DNA of 64,000 bases from Echinococcus granulosus. Its lineage: Eukaryota; Platyhelminthes; Cestoda; Cyclophyllidea; Taeniidae. The notes beneath the pieces are model-generated. The model saw nothing but the letters and a program-made list of their open reading frames with translations. It had not been told where the DNA came from and searched no databases. Location: NCBI RefSeq assembly GCF_000524195.1, contig NW_020170383.1:544985-608984 (forward strand), given 5' to 3'. This document shows, in pieces, positions 29,991 to 42,100 of this stretch. Each line of letters opens with the position of its first letter. Within the stretch, counting starts at the first letter, position 1. Made by a program: the position numbers and the translations under genes.

Positions 29991-32900
29991 GCTTCCACCA
30001 CTTTTGTTTATCAATTCAGCTACAAACACAGCTATGATGCACCTTCCCGCTCACCGTATGCAAGTTTATCGACAGTGAGAGGAGGTTTGGTTGTTACTCC
30101 TTATGAAAACGAAGCGAACTTATTTTGAATGAATCACAGAAGTGGCATTTGCGAAGTAACAGTAGGACTTCATGAAGGGGAAGTGACTTTTGAAGAGTTA
30201 AACTGCGTCGTGAGAACATAGTGAGAAGGGCGTCAAACTCACTAACGCGCCAATCTGACCAGCACTGACTACCAGCCTTGAAAATGCACCGTCCCAAAAA
30301 TATTTGGAGTCAACTTCAATAAATGGATCCTGCATGAAAGTAACCTCGCATAGATGCACACATATTCACACGGAGATGATAAACATTCTTGCGAGTCACT
30401 AGGCGAATGTATTAACAGTTATCAGTAAACAAATGTGAACCACCTACGACGACTCGAGAGTTAGATCAACACAAGCGAAGACACAAAGCCAAATACACCG
30501 CTAATAAAAGTGAAGGATCGGAGACATGTTTACCATATACCTAAAATAGCGTCAGTTCCGAAAATAAACGCTCCTTAAAGGGGACTTTGAATAAAAAGTC
30601 GACTATTTTTGCAGCACCCGGCCACTGCTTAAGAACGGTCAGTTATGTTTAGGTTAAGAAGAATTGTTGGTCTGAAATTAATTACGGACTAGTGAAAGAC
30701 GGCGTTTAGCTTATACTCTGTTATGAGTAAAAAGTCGCCACAAGAAAGACAATCTGCCCGTAACGAGAATGCAAGATGTTATTATTTATAACGGCACTAC
30801 TTAAATGCAAGAACATGGAAAACGCGCCATAAAAACTTGAAAGCATACGAAAATGCGATAACACACACCGAAGCAGCAGTGGGGAAATAAATTGTTCAGT
30901 GCTTCCGTTAAAGTAGGCGTGGTCATCAACAATCCTCTTGAAAGGGATGTACACATGAGGACAAACTCAACCACTGATGGGCTTAAATTATCTTCAATGT
31001 TTGCAACTTGAAGTTATTTGGAATACAAGCTTTATTGTTTGCTGAAAAAATGTTATACGTCTGCATTCAAATGCACCTTCAAGAATGATTTATTACAATA
31101 AACTTAAGCATACTTTGAGGCACTAAATCCCAGCATTGCGTCGATTGGCTGGACTTTGGAGAAGGGGGTAGCATCAAGAATTACTAATTGACACTAACCG
31201 AGAAGTACACATTAGGCAGACAATCGTCTTTATCAGTTAGAGCCTTTTAAGCTCTAGGCGTCTTCACCGTGAAAAAAAGAAGCAATTGATTAAGCAGTTT
31301 AGTAGGAGTCAAAAATAAATTAGTTTACAGATTTGAGATGAGGCTAAATGTTTTCCGTAGTCAGTGGAAAGTTAATTTACTCTCGTTGGTCACAGACTCA
31401 TAGACAATGACAGCAAGAATACCTAGAAGCGGTACAAACTTAAATGTCTCATCATGAAATAGGTCAGATTGAGATCAAATTCGTTCACCCCAGTTCGAAT
31501 TTCCATATTAAAAAGACCTCCGGGATACCCTTTGAATATCCCGAATCAAAGCTGAAGATCACCTCAAACTAACTGCATATTGATAAATTAAAAAAAATGT
31601 ACCATGATAAACCCATTTAGAGAAACAATTTTGGGCTAATAAAGAGGTAATATTAATACCTCCCTCTAGACAAATGTTTATTCTAATGTGGGAAACTAAT
31701 TTCGTCGAAAGACTGATAATTTAATTGTACTGATTACAAAACCCCAATAACCCGCTTGATAGAAAGAACCTTGATAAACAAAATTTGAACAAAATCGTTC
31801 CAGTGTAACAATCACTACCACGACTGAAGTTCTCGAGGCCTTAGACACATAATGTAACGATAAGCGATTATGGTACGGGTCAAAAATGCGCTATTATGTC
31901 TACTAAACATAAAAATAAGCTAAATTTGAAAGGAATGGATAGGGAACAAATATCAAGACTTGTGATATTAGCACACCCATAAAATTTGCAGAAAAAAATG
32001 CCTAACTGACTGCTTTGTAAACAAAAATGGTACAACGACTGCTAGTGAGCAGATGCGGTCCTTAAGAATAAATGATAGTAAAAGTGGAAGATTGAATATT
32101 CATTTTTCGTTTTAAGCGAAAGAAGATGGGTTAATGTTAGTTATGATATAACTCCTACGACAAAAAGGTTACTATTTTCTAACCACCGTATGTATAATCT
32201 TTTGTGCCACATCTGCAGGGCTGGTGCTGCAGATCTATGCACATGAAATCGAGTCAAAGTTTTGCTACGTCTCCACAAGCAAAATTGATACTTTTTAGTA
32301 GCAAACCATATAATAACCATGGCAACCAAAGGAATAATTGTGGCAAGCGAACACCTTCTGCTAACAAGTTAGCAGCATGTTTAGAATTAAAATCAGATTC
32401 ACCTTTGTAAATTAGAAGCAGACACTATTGCAGCAATAATGAAACCCTCCTATATTCGGCACAGGTATCATAACTTTTAAATAACAATGCAATGTATGTA
32501 ATCTTCCGAGTTACTCAATGAATATAAGACGATGAAACTAAATAATACTTTGACAATTAAACAGTAAATCATGACCAATTCAGACAATTGGCGAGAAGAT
32601 TAATAGGGGGGATATTTGGACCAGTTACTTTGAGAAAACGCACGAACTAAGCAAAACGGTTCCTATTAGTAAACATTACTCAGCAAGCAACGAGAATAAA
32701 ACGATGAAGGAATGAGAATGCAGATAATGGAGCTTTGTAATAGTCATAGGTATGAGCTACTGCTGTTAAAGTTGTTCCAGGAGAAAGGATATGACTGAAC
32801 AGCTATAGAGACATTGCAATTCTCAACAAAAAATGTGACAAGAGTATCATGTGTTACGTAGAATATTTCAATGCGTACGTGGCCGATAAATGTGGCACTC

Positions 32901-33728
32901 ATAACTTATGAATAGCCTACTATCCATGCACTGATCAAAGCGCGATTCTTTCACAGAACTAGAAGTGCACGCTCTTTGACAAGGAATAATTCTTGATGGA
33001 GTGAGAACGGAGACAAAAAGTTGCCATAATCAACAGAAACGCGCAGTTATTGCATATGAGGAGGTAATCCACGCAACCACCTGAAGCGACTACGCATTTA
33101 GCAGCACACACTCCATTTCGCCTCGCTTGCGTGCAAACTTATACGCACATGAGCGCCGAACATATGCGAAAATGCCATGAGGAATACACCAAGATCACCA
33201 GCAAGGTCACAAATAATATTTCAGTGACATCCAATCGAACAACTATAGAGTAGCGCAATTATAAGAGTAAGGATAAAGGGATTCAGGTAATATTGCATTA
33301 AAACCTATGTAGCACACAACATCAACAGCGGTGAGGAGTCAACCCCATAATTTCCAAAAATATGTAACGTTTTATTAGTATTAGTAAGAGGGATTTTTCC
33401 AAATAGATATCCAAGGAATTAAAAACATCCCCTGTTAGTAACGGCTACATTCTTAGAACTTCAGTTATTGGTGCACTCACCAGCATTCTGAGCATCAGTT
33501 TTTATAACATCAAAGTTGCATATGATAATCTAAATGTTGTGGTTATTAAACACAGATAGCAAAGCACGTACAAAAAGGGCAATCAAGTTATAAAATGTAC
33601 AGATCTCGAACAGAAAGCTCAACTTACACGTATTTGAAACTTAAAGGCGATTTACTGAGGAAAAGTGCTTAAATGATTTGTGGTAGTCTAGCTGAAATAA
33701 TTAAGCAAAAATGCCGAGAAAAGCATGT

Positions 33729-33734
33729 TTTATT
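33729..33734 (-). terminator. Poly(A) signal AATAAA (minus strand)
   Basis: TTTATT on the plus strand reads AATAAA on the minus strand, 57 bp downstream of the stop of the minus-strand gene at 33792. The spacing is suitable for its 3' end. Confidence 0.5.
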
Positions 33735-33791
33735 TGCGTAGAGAAAAGGGGAAAGTGGCTTATAAGTGACGCAAAAAACAACACCGAATGA

Positions 33792-34304
33792 CTAGAAATA
33801 AGACAACAAATAATCAGGCATACCCTGGATGTTTAAATCTTCAACTTTCATTGATTTGGTGTCCAGAAGCGTCTCAGCAGTATGTAAATTTGGTCCATTT
33901 AGGGATACAGAGGCCCTCTTTCCACCATCGTCCGGGAAGAAAATCCTATTGGCTTTCGTAATTCCTTGTACGTCAGTACCCGTAGGCGTGTTCAGGAGTT
34001 CAGCACCCTCGGGAGGAAAAAACTTTCGAACATCAGTGGCTGTATTTGGGGTTTCTCCAGAGTGAAAGGATTCAAAGGATACATTGAAAACAGATGCTAC
34101 TTGCGAAGAGGTTAGTGGGTCTTGCACAACATTAGAATCCATACTAACAAAAAAGTGCGAGAACGTCCATCCGCCTTTTGCTGGGAGGGCGACCGAATGT
34201 AAGGAATGGTGAGCGAATAGCCAAACACACCCTAAAAGGCCTTGAGACAAGCATATCCATATAATCGTAACAACTAAGACTTTCAAACGTCTTTGCTGAC
34301 GTCA
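33792..34304 (-). CDS. Unknown short protein with N-terminal hydrophobic (signal/anchor) segment
   Basis: I do not recognise this gene. A single frame of about 170 codons ends at 33792. It has no ATG at its 5' edge, only an internal one at 34142. It remains open upstream to a TGACGTCAG acceptor-like site near 34305, so an upstream exon should supply the start. The N-terminal part contains a strongly hydrophobic run (LVVTIIWICLSQGLLGCVWL), as in a signal peptide or membrane anchor. The remainder is hydrophilic with one NVS sequon. Two FFP motifs, in RKFFPPEGAELLNTPTG and NRIFFPDDGGKR, sit in similar polar contexts, suggesting an internal repeat. An AATAAA follows 57 bp after the stop. A secreted or type II membrane protein is plausible; function unknown. 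Confidence 0.5.
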
Positions 34305-35352
34305 GAAGTTAATAAAAACCTCTAAACTTTTTGACTTTATTTATCACACACGGACATTGCTTGTACTAGGGCGGTGCATGGCTAATTATCTACCAGTTAA
34401 TTAACCAAATTGAGATTGATTTGCAGTTCGCTAATGGCAACGAACACTTTTTCTTTATTGGCTACACAACAAACTCGTCATTGGCGTTAAAGCCCGAATG
34501 ATAAATCTCACAATATGTGGTGACAGATGCCTGTGCATTGGCATGGAAATTTCACTTGAACCTAGTACCTATTTAAACGAGGTATAGTTGTTGTCTATTC
34601 GAAAGAACCTTTTTATCCGAAAGTTTTGTGGTTTTCCTTAGGATCAGGGATGGTATTGGCTAACATTCGTTGCGGATGATTTTCTTCAAAATTCTTTTTT
34701 ATGAGTCTTTTATTTTGTAATGTGTCTTTATGCCTAAAATCTCTGGTGTTCTTCTCTGACAGTTAATATCCTTGGTGGTAGCGTGTTTACTGGCAGCCGG
34801 GACTTGGTGTCACGATAGTTGATCTTTGGGGTCTGTTTTTTTGTCCATGGAGAGGTATTTTCGACATGGAAGTTAAAACACACATTTCCAAGTTTTAGTT
34901 TAATGCATGGATTGACAGTACTTCGACACCCGCGTATTTCAGCCGACTTTTATTTGATTTATTTAAAGCTCGGAAATTATTCGAGTCTTTCTGTGTGCTC
35001 CACGCTTCAGAGAGGTCTTAACTTGACTAGACGCGAAAGTGGACTGTTACTGGAGTTCATCCTTGATGACATCTTTTTCAGTTCGTATTGAGTGGTAGTG
35101 AATGGGTACTTGGCAATGTTACCCACACTTCTTAAGAGGGAACCTGGATCACATATAAAATGAATTAAAATTTGTCGGGTGCTTCTATTTTAGGGTCATG
35201 ACCATTGAAACTTTTCGCTTTCTGCGTCCTTCTTATAATATCCCTCAGATCTTATTAGTTATTTGCATTTTCTGTGCGAAATTTATCTTCCTCCAACTGT
35301 GTATGGTTTGCTAAACAATATTTTGGAAAATTTGTGTTTTTTGTCTTTCTAG
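34305..35352. other. Intergenic/upstream stretch, nothing identified
   Basis: T-rich DNA between the divergent unknown minus-strand gene and the plus-strand coiled-coil gene. The 5' exons of both genes probably lie in or beyond it. A 90-codon plus frame (34819-35091) is leucine/phenylalanine-rich and unconvincing. Confidence 0.4.
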
Positions 35353-38300
35353 GCAAATTATTATGAACGCAAGAGCGAACGAGCTCTTCTTAATATGTCC
35401 AAGTTTATCGATCTTGTGGAGAACAATTATGCCGATGCAGTGAATTCTCTTCAAAAGGCTTTGAGTATGTGAACTCTTGGAGTCACTTCTTTTATCGAAA
35501 TTGCTTAGACTACCTTGACAAAGCGAAGTCTGAGTTGAATATCGAGAGTGATGAACTACGTATCCTTGAGATGCGCCAAGAATCTCTCCATCGCCAATTT
35601 GACGCTCTTCGACCCTATCAATTCCTGCTGACTCACCGTTTTATCGCTAAGAACACTGCGACCACCAGCCAAAGTGTAAACTCGCGTCTGCTCAAATCGG
35701 CAGACCCCGTCGTCCTTATCGACGAATCTAACGACCACCTTCATTCGGGCTACGATCTCCTTCCTAGTAGATCGGCGACCAATTTGAAGTTGTGTCCAAA
35801 GCGCAACGACCAGAGGCTTGAGGAATGCGAAGTGCGCATAAACGAATTAGAAAAAATGGTACGCTGAATTGTTAGAACACCATATTTTCAGGTGTCCACT
35901 GTAATTTTCCCTTTTTTTAAAGGAATGCATCTCTTGGATCCTTTTTTTGCGTAATAACGAGCGTTAGTGTTGCTTGAACATCTCAGTGTTATTCGTACTG
36001 ATGAATATGTTGTAGCCCTTATTTTAGCAAAGCTATTATATTTTTTATGCCCGAACTTTACTTGGTTCCCCTTTACTTCCCTCACAGTCTACTCTTTTAT
36101 AATTTTTTCTTCACTTGATGTATTTATTAAGTGGCATATAATGGAAGAGCAGAGCTTAAGGGTCTTAAGGAATGCCGTTTCTATCCTTTGGAACACTGAT
36201 AAGACAAACGAATACTGAAAGGACTAGATTTTAAGATGTGGATTGATTTTCCAGCTTGGCTCTTCCAGCCGACACCCTATACGGTTTCTTTTATGCAAGC
36301 CCTCGAAATGCAGGATTCGAAGTGATTGCATAGGTATTTGTCGCCTTCTTAAAGGCTTGCCCTTTCGGAGGGACCTAATCCCTTTGTTGAATTTAGAATC
36401 ATACCGTTCATGTAATTGGGTCACTTTACGTGAGTTTTTGTGTCCCTCGATTAATACGTCCTCTCTATGTGCACAACTTCCTCAATTGGTCCAAGATTAT
36501 TTTTGTTTAATAGCTGCATGCATTGAAATCCCTTCCTCTTTGTGTACACACACTTACATATTTAATACGCTTATCTGTGGCACGTTAAGTGGGTTTTAGT
36601 TGAAATAGCCAAATCCAAGGTTGATCCTTTCTTGAGGTGGCACATATTAGCGTCTACTATGAACAACGAAGATAGGTGAATTGGAACTTTTTGTTAGTTA
36701 TCATAAGTCTTCATGTGCTTTCTTGGCAAAATACTACCTTGAGACCTAGGCTTTTTTTATTTCTTTGTCAGATATCTTAGTTTCTTATAGCATGGTATAA
36801 TTTTATTGCTGATACTTTCATTTATGCGCATAAATTATGCATTGCCGAGACAACTATCAGCCTGATGAAAATGTTCCTGCAGTTTTCGGTATCAATCTCT
36901 GGGATTACTTGCAATTCTTAGGGACTTGTAAAATGCACCCGGTAGTTTATCCAAATCACGAGATTTAGATGTAGAAAAGTCTATCGATGCCCCATGTTGT
37001 GTTCTTTACTTCCCCGTTGTTTAGAATCTCAATGTTCGTTGAACTTTGTGGATGTGATTGGAGTATGCTTCCTTTACGAACCAAATTTGACTCGACTTTA
37101 AAATTCAAAGCGTCTCCAAAAAACCCATATAGCATTTGAAGGTGCGGTTGTGGAACGAGTCGCCTAAAAATTATTAACAGTTCGATTCTGGCAATGAAGT
37201 ATTTAAATATAAATGTTCCACGTTCAAGGTATCCTATTCTTGATAATGGAGAGTTGTCTTGGTATTAATCAAAATAAATCGATCCTGACATGTTAAGAAC
37301 AACATGCGGCAATGCTCAGCATGATTAATGAAACAATTCGTTTCCCCTTACATTAACTGGAAAGGTCGTGGACGGTATGCAGATAGGTCCCACCCGTATG
37401 CATTAATGGATGCAATAAATTTCTGCTTATCGATATGTTCCTCCCCTTTTTCCCATATTTTATGAAGGCGTGTGGTTTGAAATGATGAAAAGTGGTTTTT
37501 GTCTTGGATCGTAAATCGGTCAAACACATCACTGGTCATCTCCAAATGATCCGCTACGCACTTTACCAGGGCACTACTTAGTTCCCAAAATGCTTTGTTT
37601 CGTGTGTGAAGGACCGCAGACGGTACCACTCACTTTTTGAAGACCAGAAAACTCTTGATGAGATTTATTCATTCAATACAGTAAAACTGGAACATGTGCA
37701 AGGCCTTCTGGAGAAATGTCAAATGCTAGTCAGTCGGAATAAAGTCCTGTTCTTGCGAAGCAGTGCAAGGCCACATACGTCATATTGCAAAATACACCTG
37801 TGAGAAGACTTAAGCTATAGGATAGGAAGATGGTGCTGTCTCGCACCTCGTATTTTTTCATGATTTAAAATGAAGGTGATTACCTTTCTTAGCATAAGAC
37901 AATCGCATGTCAAATAGAACAGCTGGAAAAGAAGTGAAACAGAACCAGAAATTTTTTTTTGTTTTGGAGGCAAAACTACATTGCTATCTGATACTGACCT
38001 GTTCTTCGGTTACTATTTTGATAAAAATTCCAGCCGCATGTCTTTGTCTTACCATGACAAAAGGTGAATGAACTCTCCCTGAAGCTGGAGGAGTCGGAGC
38101 GAAGAGCAGCCCTTGAGGAGAACGCGCGACTGGTGGCTGAGGGAGAACTGCTGATGTTACGTCGTCCACACTGCTGGGGTTCCACCTCTCCCCTCACCGA
38201 CTCCGTTTGCAATACCATGATAGCCTTCCACCACTCTTGCCTCCCCGAACTTGCTGATTCAAACATGGGCACCTGACCCACCCAGAGGTTCTCCCCTTCT

Positions 38301-38902
38301 TGCCTCGATCCCACCCCTCCCCTTCCACCTCCATCCCCGACATTACTTCACCTCGATAGTCCTTCCTGGAGTGTTTGTACTACGCCTCATATCATATGTG
38401 ATAACGCTAATCTTACTACAGATCATTTGGTAAAGTTGTGGTGGATATCAGTTGTTTCGAGTTTTTTATTGCAGCTATTATTTGCTCAATTGGCCCTGCT
38501 TAATATCAGCATTCTCACTTAAGTGTTTGTGTTTTAGGCATACAGTATAAACATTCAAATCCCTCATCTGAGTATCACTAGTTGCAGAGGTCATTATTTG
38601 GGCCTGGGGAAAATGCAATAACCGCAGCCGGGAGCATGTGATCGAAATAAAAGCTATTTGGAGATTGGCTCCCATCTTCGTGCAAGAATACTCATTTAAA
38701 GTGATAACCATTGAATCTAGAAATGGAATAGATTATAGGGTCTTAACGTCTTGAGAAACTGGAGGCTGACCTAATGGAGGCCTTAGTAAATGCAGGAAGT
38801 CAAAAGGGGCAGACAGTAAGAACCCCCCTCCTCGTGAGAGACCGTCTCCGCCACAGGTCCCGTGCACTCCCTTTTTATCGCATAAGTTTACCTCTCACTT
38901 AA
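35353..38902 (+). CDS. Unidentified coiled-coil protein, 3' part of gene, in-frame TGA
   Basis: Family not recognised. Exons that keep phase: 35353-35464, 35509-35858, 37612-37728, 38064-38429 and 38756-38902. The first intron is only 44 nt. Exons 1-3 encode Glu/Lys/Leu-rich helices (NYYERKSERALLNMSKF, AKSELNIESDELRILEMR, CEVRINELEKM, LEHVQGLLEKCQML) typical of coiled coils, split by a less ordered Ser/Asn-rich segment. The 38064 exon begins VNELSLKLEESERRAAL and then hits TGA at 38274-38276. The same frame continues for 51 more codons, Pro/Ser-rich (PTPPLPPPSP), to a GTAAAG donor that joins in phase to KLEADLMEALVNAG and a TAA at 38900-38902. A further candidate exon at 37893-37934 (IACQIEQLEKK) lacks an in-phase GT donor and runs into TGA, so it may be an alternative last exon. 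The gene's 5' end is not found. Confidence 0.6.
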
Positions 38903-39058
38903 ACACACTTCCAAATGTCTACATTGATAACATGTTTAAGAAAATCAAAACAAAAACAAGTCCTACAAGTAGCTTTTTTTCGAGAGTAGAAAAAGTCAAC
39001 TGGAAGAATACAACTCTTGACGTAGGATATGAATGTGACTAAAAACGAGCCCCATCAC

Positions 39059-39093
39059 AATAAATGGAACAGTGGATGTTCGACTCATTTATT
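39059..39093. terminator. Facing poly(A) signals of two convergent genes
   Basis: AATAAA on the plus strand at 39059-39064 lies about 157 bp after the TAA of the coiled-coil gene. TTTATT at 39088-39093 is AATAAA on the minus strand, 63 bp after the SNM1 stop. The two transcripts would therefore overlap tail to tail. Confidence 0.5.
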
Positions 39094-39155
39094 AAAGCCA
39101 TCTTACGTACAAAAATAGTGGAAAATGGGATTTGTACACGAGCAATCACATCGCA

Positions 39156-42100
39156 TCAGGCCTTGTTGGAGGAAGTGTCGGCTGCCTCATCAGATCGCAG
39201 CCATCCGTCGATATGCTTGCGTGCGTCCTTGGCTGCTCCACCAAAAACAGTGGGTTGAACTTTCATAGGTTTCAACTTGGTTATGAATTCCTTCAGCTCA
39301 AGGAAACTACTGTGTTCACTATAAGAAGCTCCTTCAAGGAAAGTAATTAGTAAAAGTCAGTTAGCACACACGCACCATATTCTACAACGAGTGAATAATG
39401 TGTACTCAACAAAATAGCAGGATAACAAAACATTCCTAGGTTAACTGAGCTGAATAAAAATCAAATGCGACACACGACTGGTGATTTTGCGCTAAACATT
39501 CTATAAGCATAACGCCTTTAAATATTATAGCCTTTGTGCGACAGAATGTATGCCTATAGCTAATTTAAATTGGGGCAAGACGCAGATGACAATTACAAAA
39601 GGCTATTTTTAAAGTAACTAGAACTCACAACACGAAAATAGCTATAAGTAGATGCACAATTAAAGTAAATATTCAAGAATATGTCCAGTCAAACAAAACC
39701 CTTCAGTTCGATAAAATAGGGAATGAATGTTTACTTTGAGCATCGCCCAGTTAAATAGGTAGCAGTTCTGAGAAATACAAGTTATGATTTCCAAACAAAA
39801 TTGCAAAATTTAACAGTTTTGCCCTCATCACTCTTAAAGCAAAATTCTTAAATATTGGCAAAATAACAGCTTTCACACTTCACTATAAACCTCCGGTTCT
39901 GAGTAGTTGGAGCTAAGTTACAAGATCGTGTAAAGTAAAAATTGCACAATTATCACATTGTAGACAACTAAGACTTTGCAAAGCAAACGATGGAAGGAAC
40001 TAATAACGTAAAATACGAATAGTCATTGGCAACAGAATCTAAAAAAGAAAATCCCATTGAAATGGTGAGGCAGACAAGTGAATACCTAAATGTTATTTGG
40101 TGAGCTAAATCAGTACCTAAAGCGATTACGTACGCGTTGGGCTCAGGCAACACACGGTGAGGACTAGAGAACAAAAGGCGAATACTTGCCCATCGGCGTA
40201 TTCACGAAACCTTCTTCAAAAGTATTGCGAGCGTCCCGCAAACAAATACGCAATATAAAATCAAGGGGAAGGTCACACTCGCAATAGGACTGACGGCTTA
40301 CCGAAAACGTAAACAGTTTTTGCGATCATTTCGACAGAAATGCAATTCCTCAGGCGTAAAAAAGTCTCAGGGGTGCAAGGTAGACGTCGGAGCGTCGGAT
40401 CTGTAACCCTTTTACGCGGATTGTACATCCACCCCGAAGGTTTCCAGGCGATAATAGGTTTGCCAGTGGGCATAAAGCTGGCCAGGACGGCACGAGGATT
40501 GAGCCGACCCATATCGACAACGTGGACACGTGCCTCAGAAGAGGTGGTAACGGTGCGCGAGAGGAGGCGGCGACACACCTCGCACCCGCCCTCCGCCGCC
40601 GCCGTCACGAGGCCGCGCTGCTTGGCAGGAAGCCACACTCGCGCTTCCAACTGCTCAGCCAGGCCTACACGCGTGGACATGCATGGTTAACGATGTACCT
40701 CACAAGCACCGGGGCTCAGTGCAAAGACGTGTCTACTAGCCGCACTCAGCACCTAGCTATAGTCAGTCTACCTAGATAGCAAGTCCTTCTGTGGATAGAA
40801 AAAAAGACGTGAGTCACGCAATTTTAATTAAGAAAAACGAAATAACTAATCATTATTCAAAATAGGTTCGATTTTCGGGGAGAGACAATCTGGTTACATT
40901 CTTCGCAAAACAAATCTTAAGATTCCGAAATCAAGATAGTTATATGACCACGTAATATAACTGCCGAACTGAAAATAAACACACAGCAACGTCGATAACC
41001 GCACAGGGCGATTGCCCCTATTATGATTGGGAAGATGCGAAATATCATTGGAACACTCTAAGGGTGAATTAATTTAATTAATCTCGTAAGCATACAGTTT
41101 AAAGTGGAAAAGTGTAGGGACTGTCGTGGTGTGCTGCTAATTCAGTTGTAAAGTTACGAAAGAGATTCTTTACACTATAAGGGGCTATAGTTCTAAGAAC
41201 AGGCTCATGCCTTCGGTGGTTTGTATTTCACTGCGAGCGTCGGAATCACACATGCTGGGCCGCGCGTGCCACGCGTCACAGAGGTGGTATGCACAATGAA
41301 CTCACGTGTGAATGCACGAACCCGTGAAAAAAACTACACAAAAACTTTCTTCGCCTCAAGTGATGTAAGCGTGACGGGCAAAAAAAAATGGATTGACTAA
41401 AGAGCAGGGGATTGGATAAGTAAGAAACTTGGGCAACGTGAAAATGATGTCGAATTGAATAATGTACCGCGGGAACGGTATGAACAATATATGAAAGGAA
41501 CGTATGATATAAAAATCCGTCCGCACCAAAGTTAGGTTTGATGTATAAATAAATCCGACGTTAAATTATACACACTACAAAAACAAAATATTAAAACTGA
41601 TTCTCAACAAATAAATGTCACTGAATTGGGCACATTCATGCTGCAAAATTAAGGTTATGGCGCTGAAAATAGTGAGTCTAAAAACGCAAAAGTATAGTAG
41701 TTTTTATCGAAATGCACACTTTTATTTCATACTAAACACCAAGTGACAACGTATACCCACACGCTTATCAATGCCGATCACAGACGGCTAGGTAAAAGAA
41801 AGGCGGACAAGAACAGATTGAGTTAAAAATCTTACTGACGACGAACCGTTCCTTTCCAATGGTGTACATGCCACATAGCACAAGTGCATTGGGGTACCTA
41901 AGGAGCGCTTCACGAGAAATTTCTACTGCCGCCGCAATCACTAGGTCCTGCTGTGGAAACGCATATTGAGGGGCACAGAACCTAGGCAGAGAAAAATTCC
42001 ATTGTGGGTTAATAATTGTTGCTAAATTGAATTTAGTAGCCTATTTTCGACCAAAAATAATATTTAGCAGCAAAATATGGTTATGCAAACTCGCAGAATA

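Noticed and set aside
36243..36599. 118-codon plus frame and overlapping minus frame.
   Set aside because: Cysteine/serine/leucine-rich without splice support; lies in an intron of the coiled-coil gene.
37348..37629. 93-codon minus frame with protein-like look (HLEMTSDVFDRFTIQDKNHF).
   Set aside because: Starts at an ATG and overlaps by 18 bp a plus-strand exon of the coiled-coil gene; no splice partner or family found. Kept in mind, but not called.
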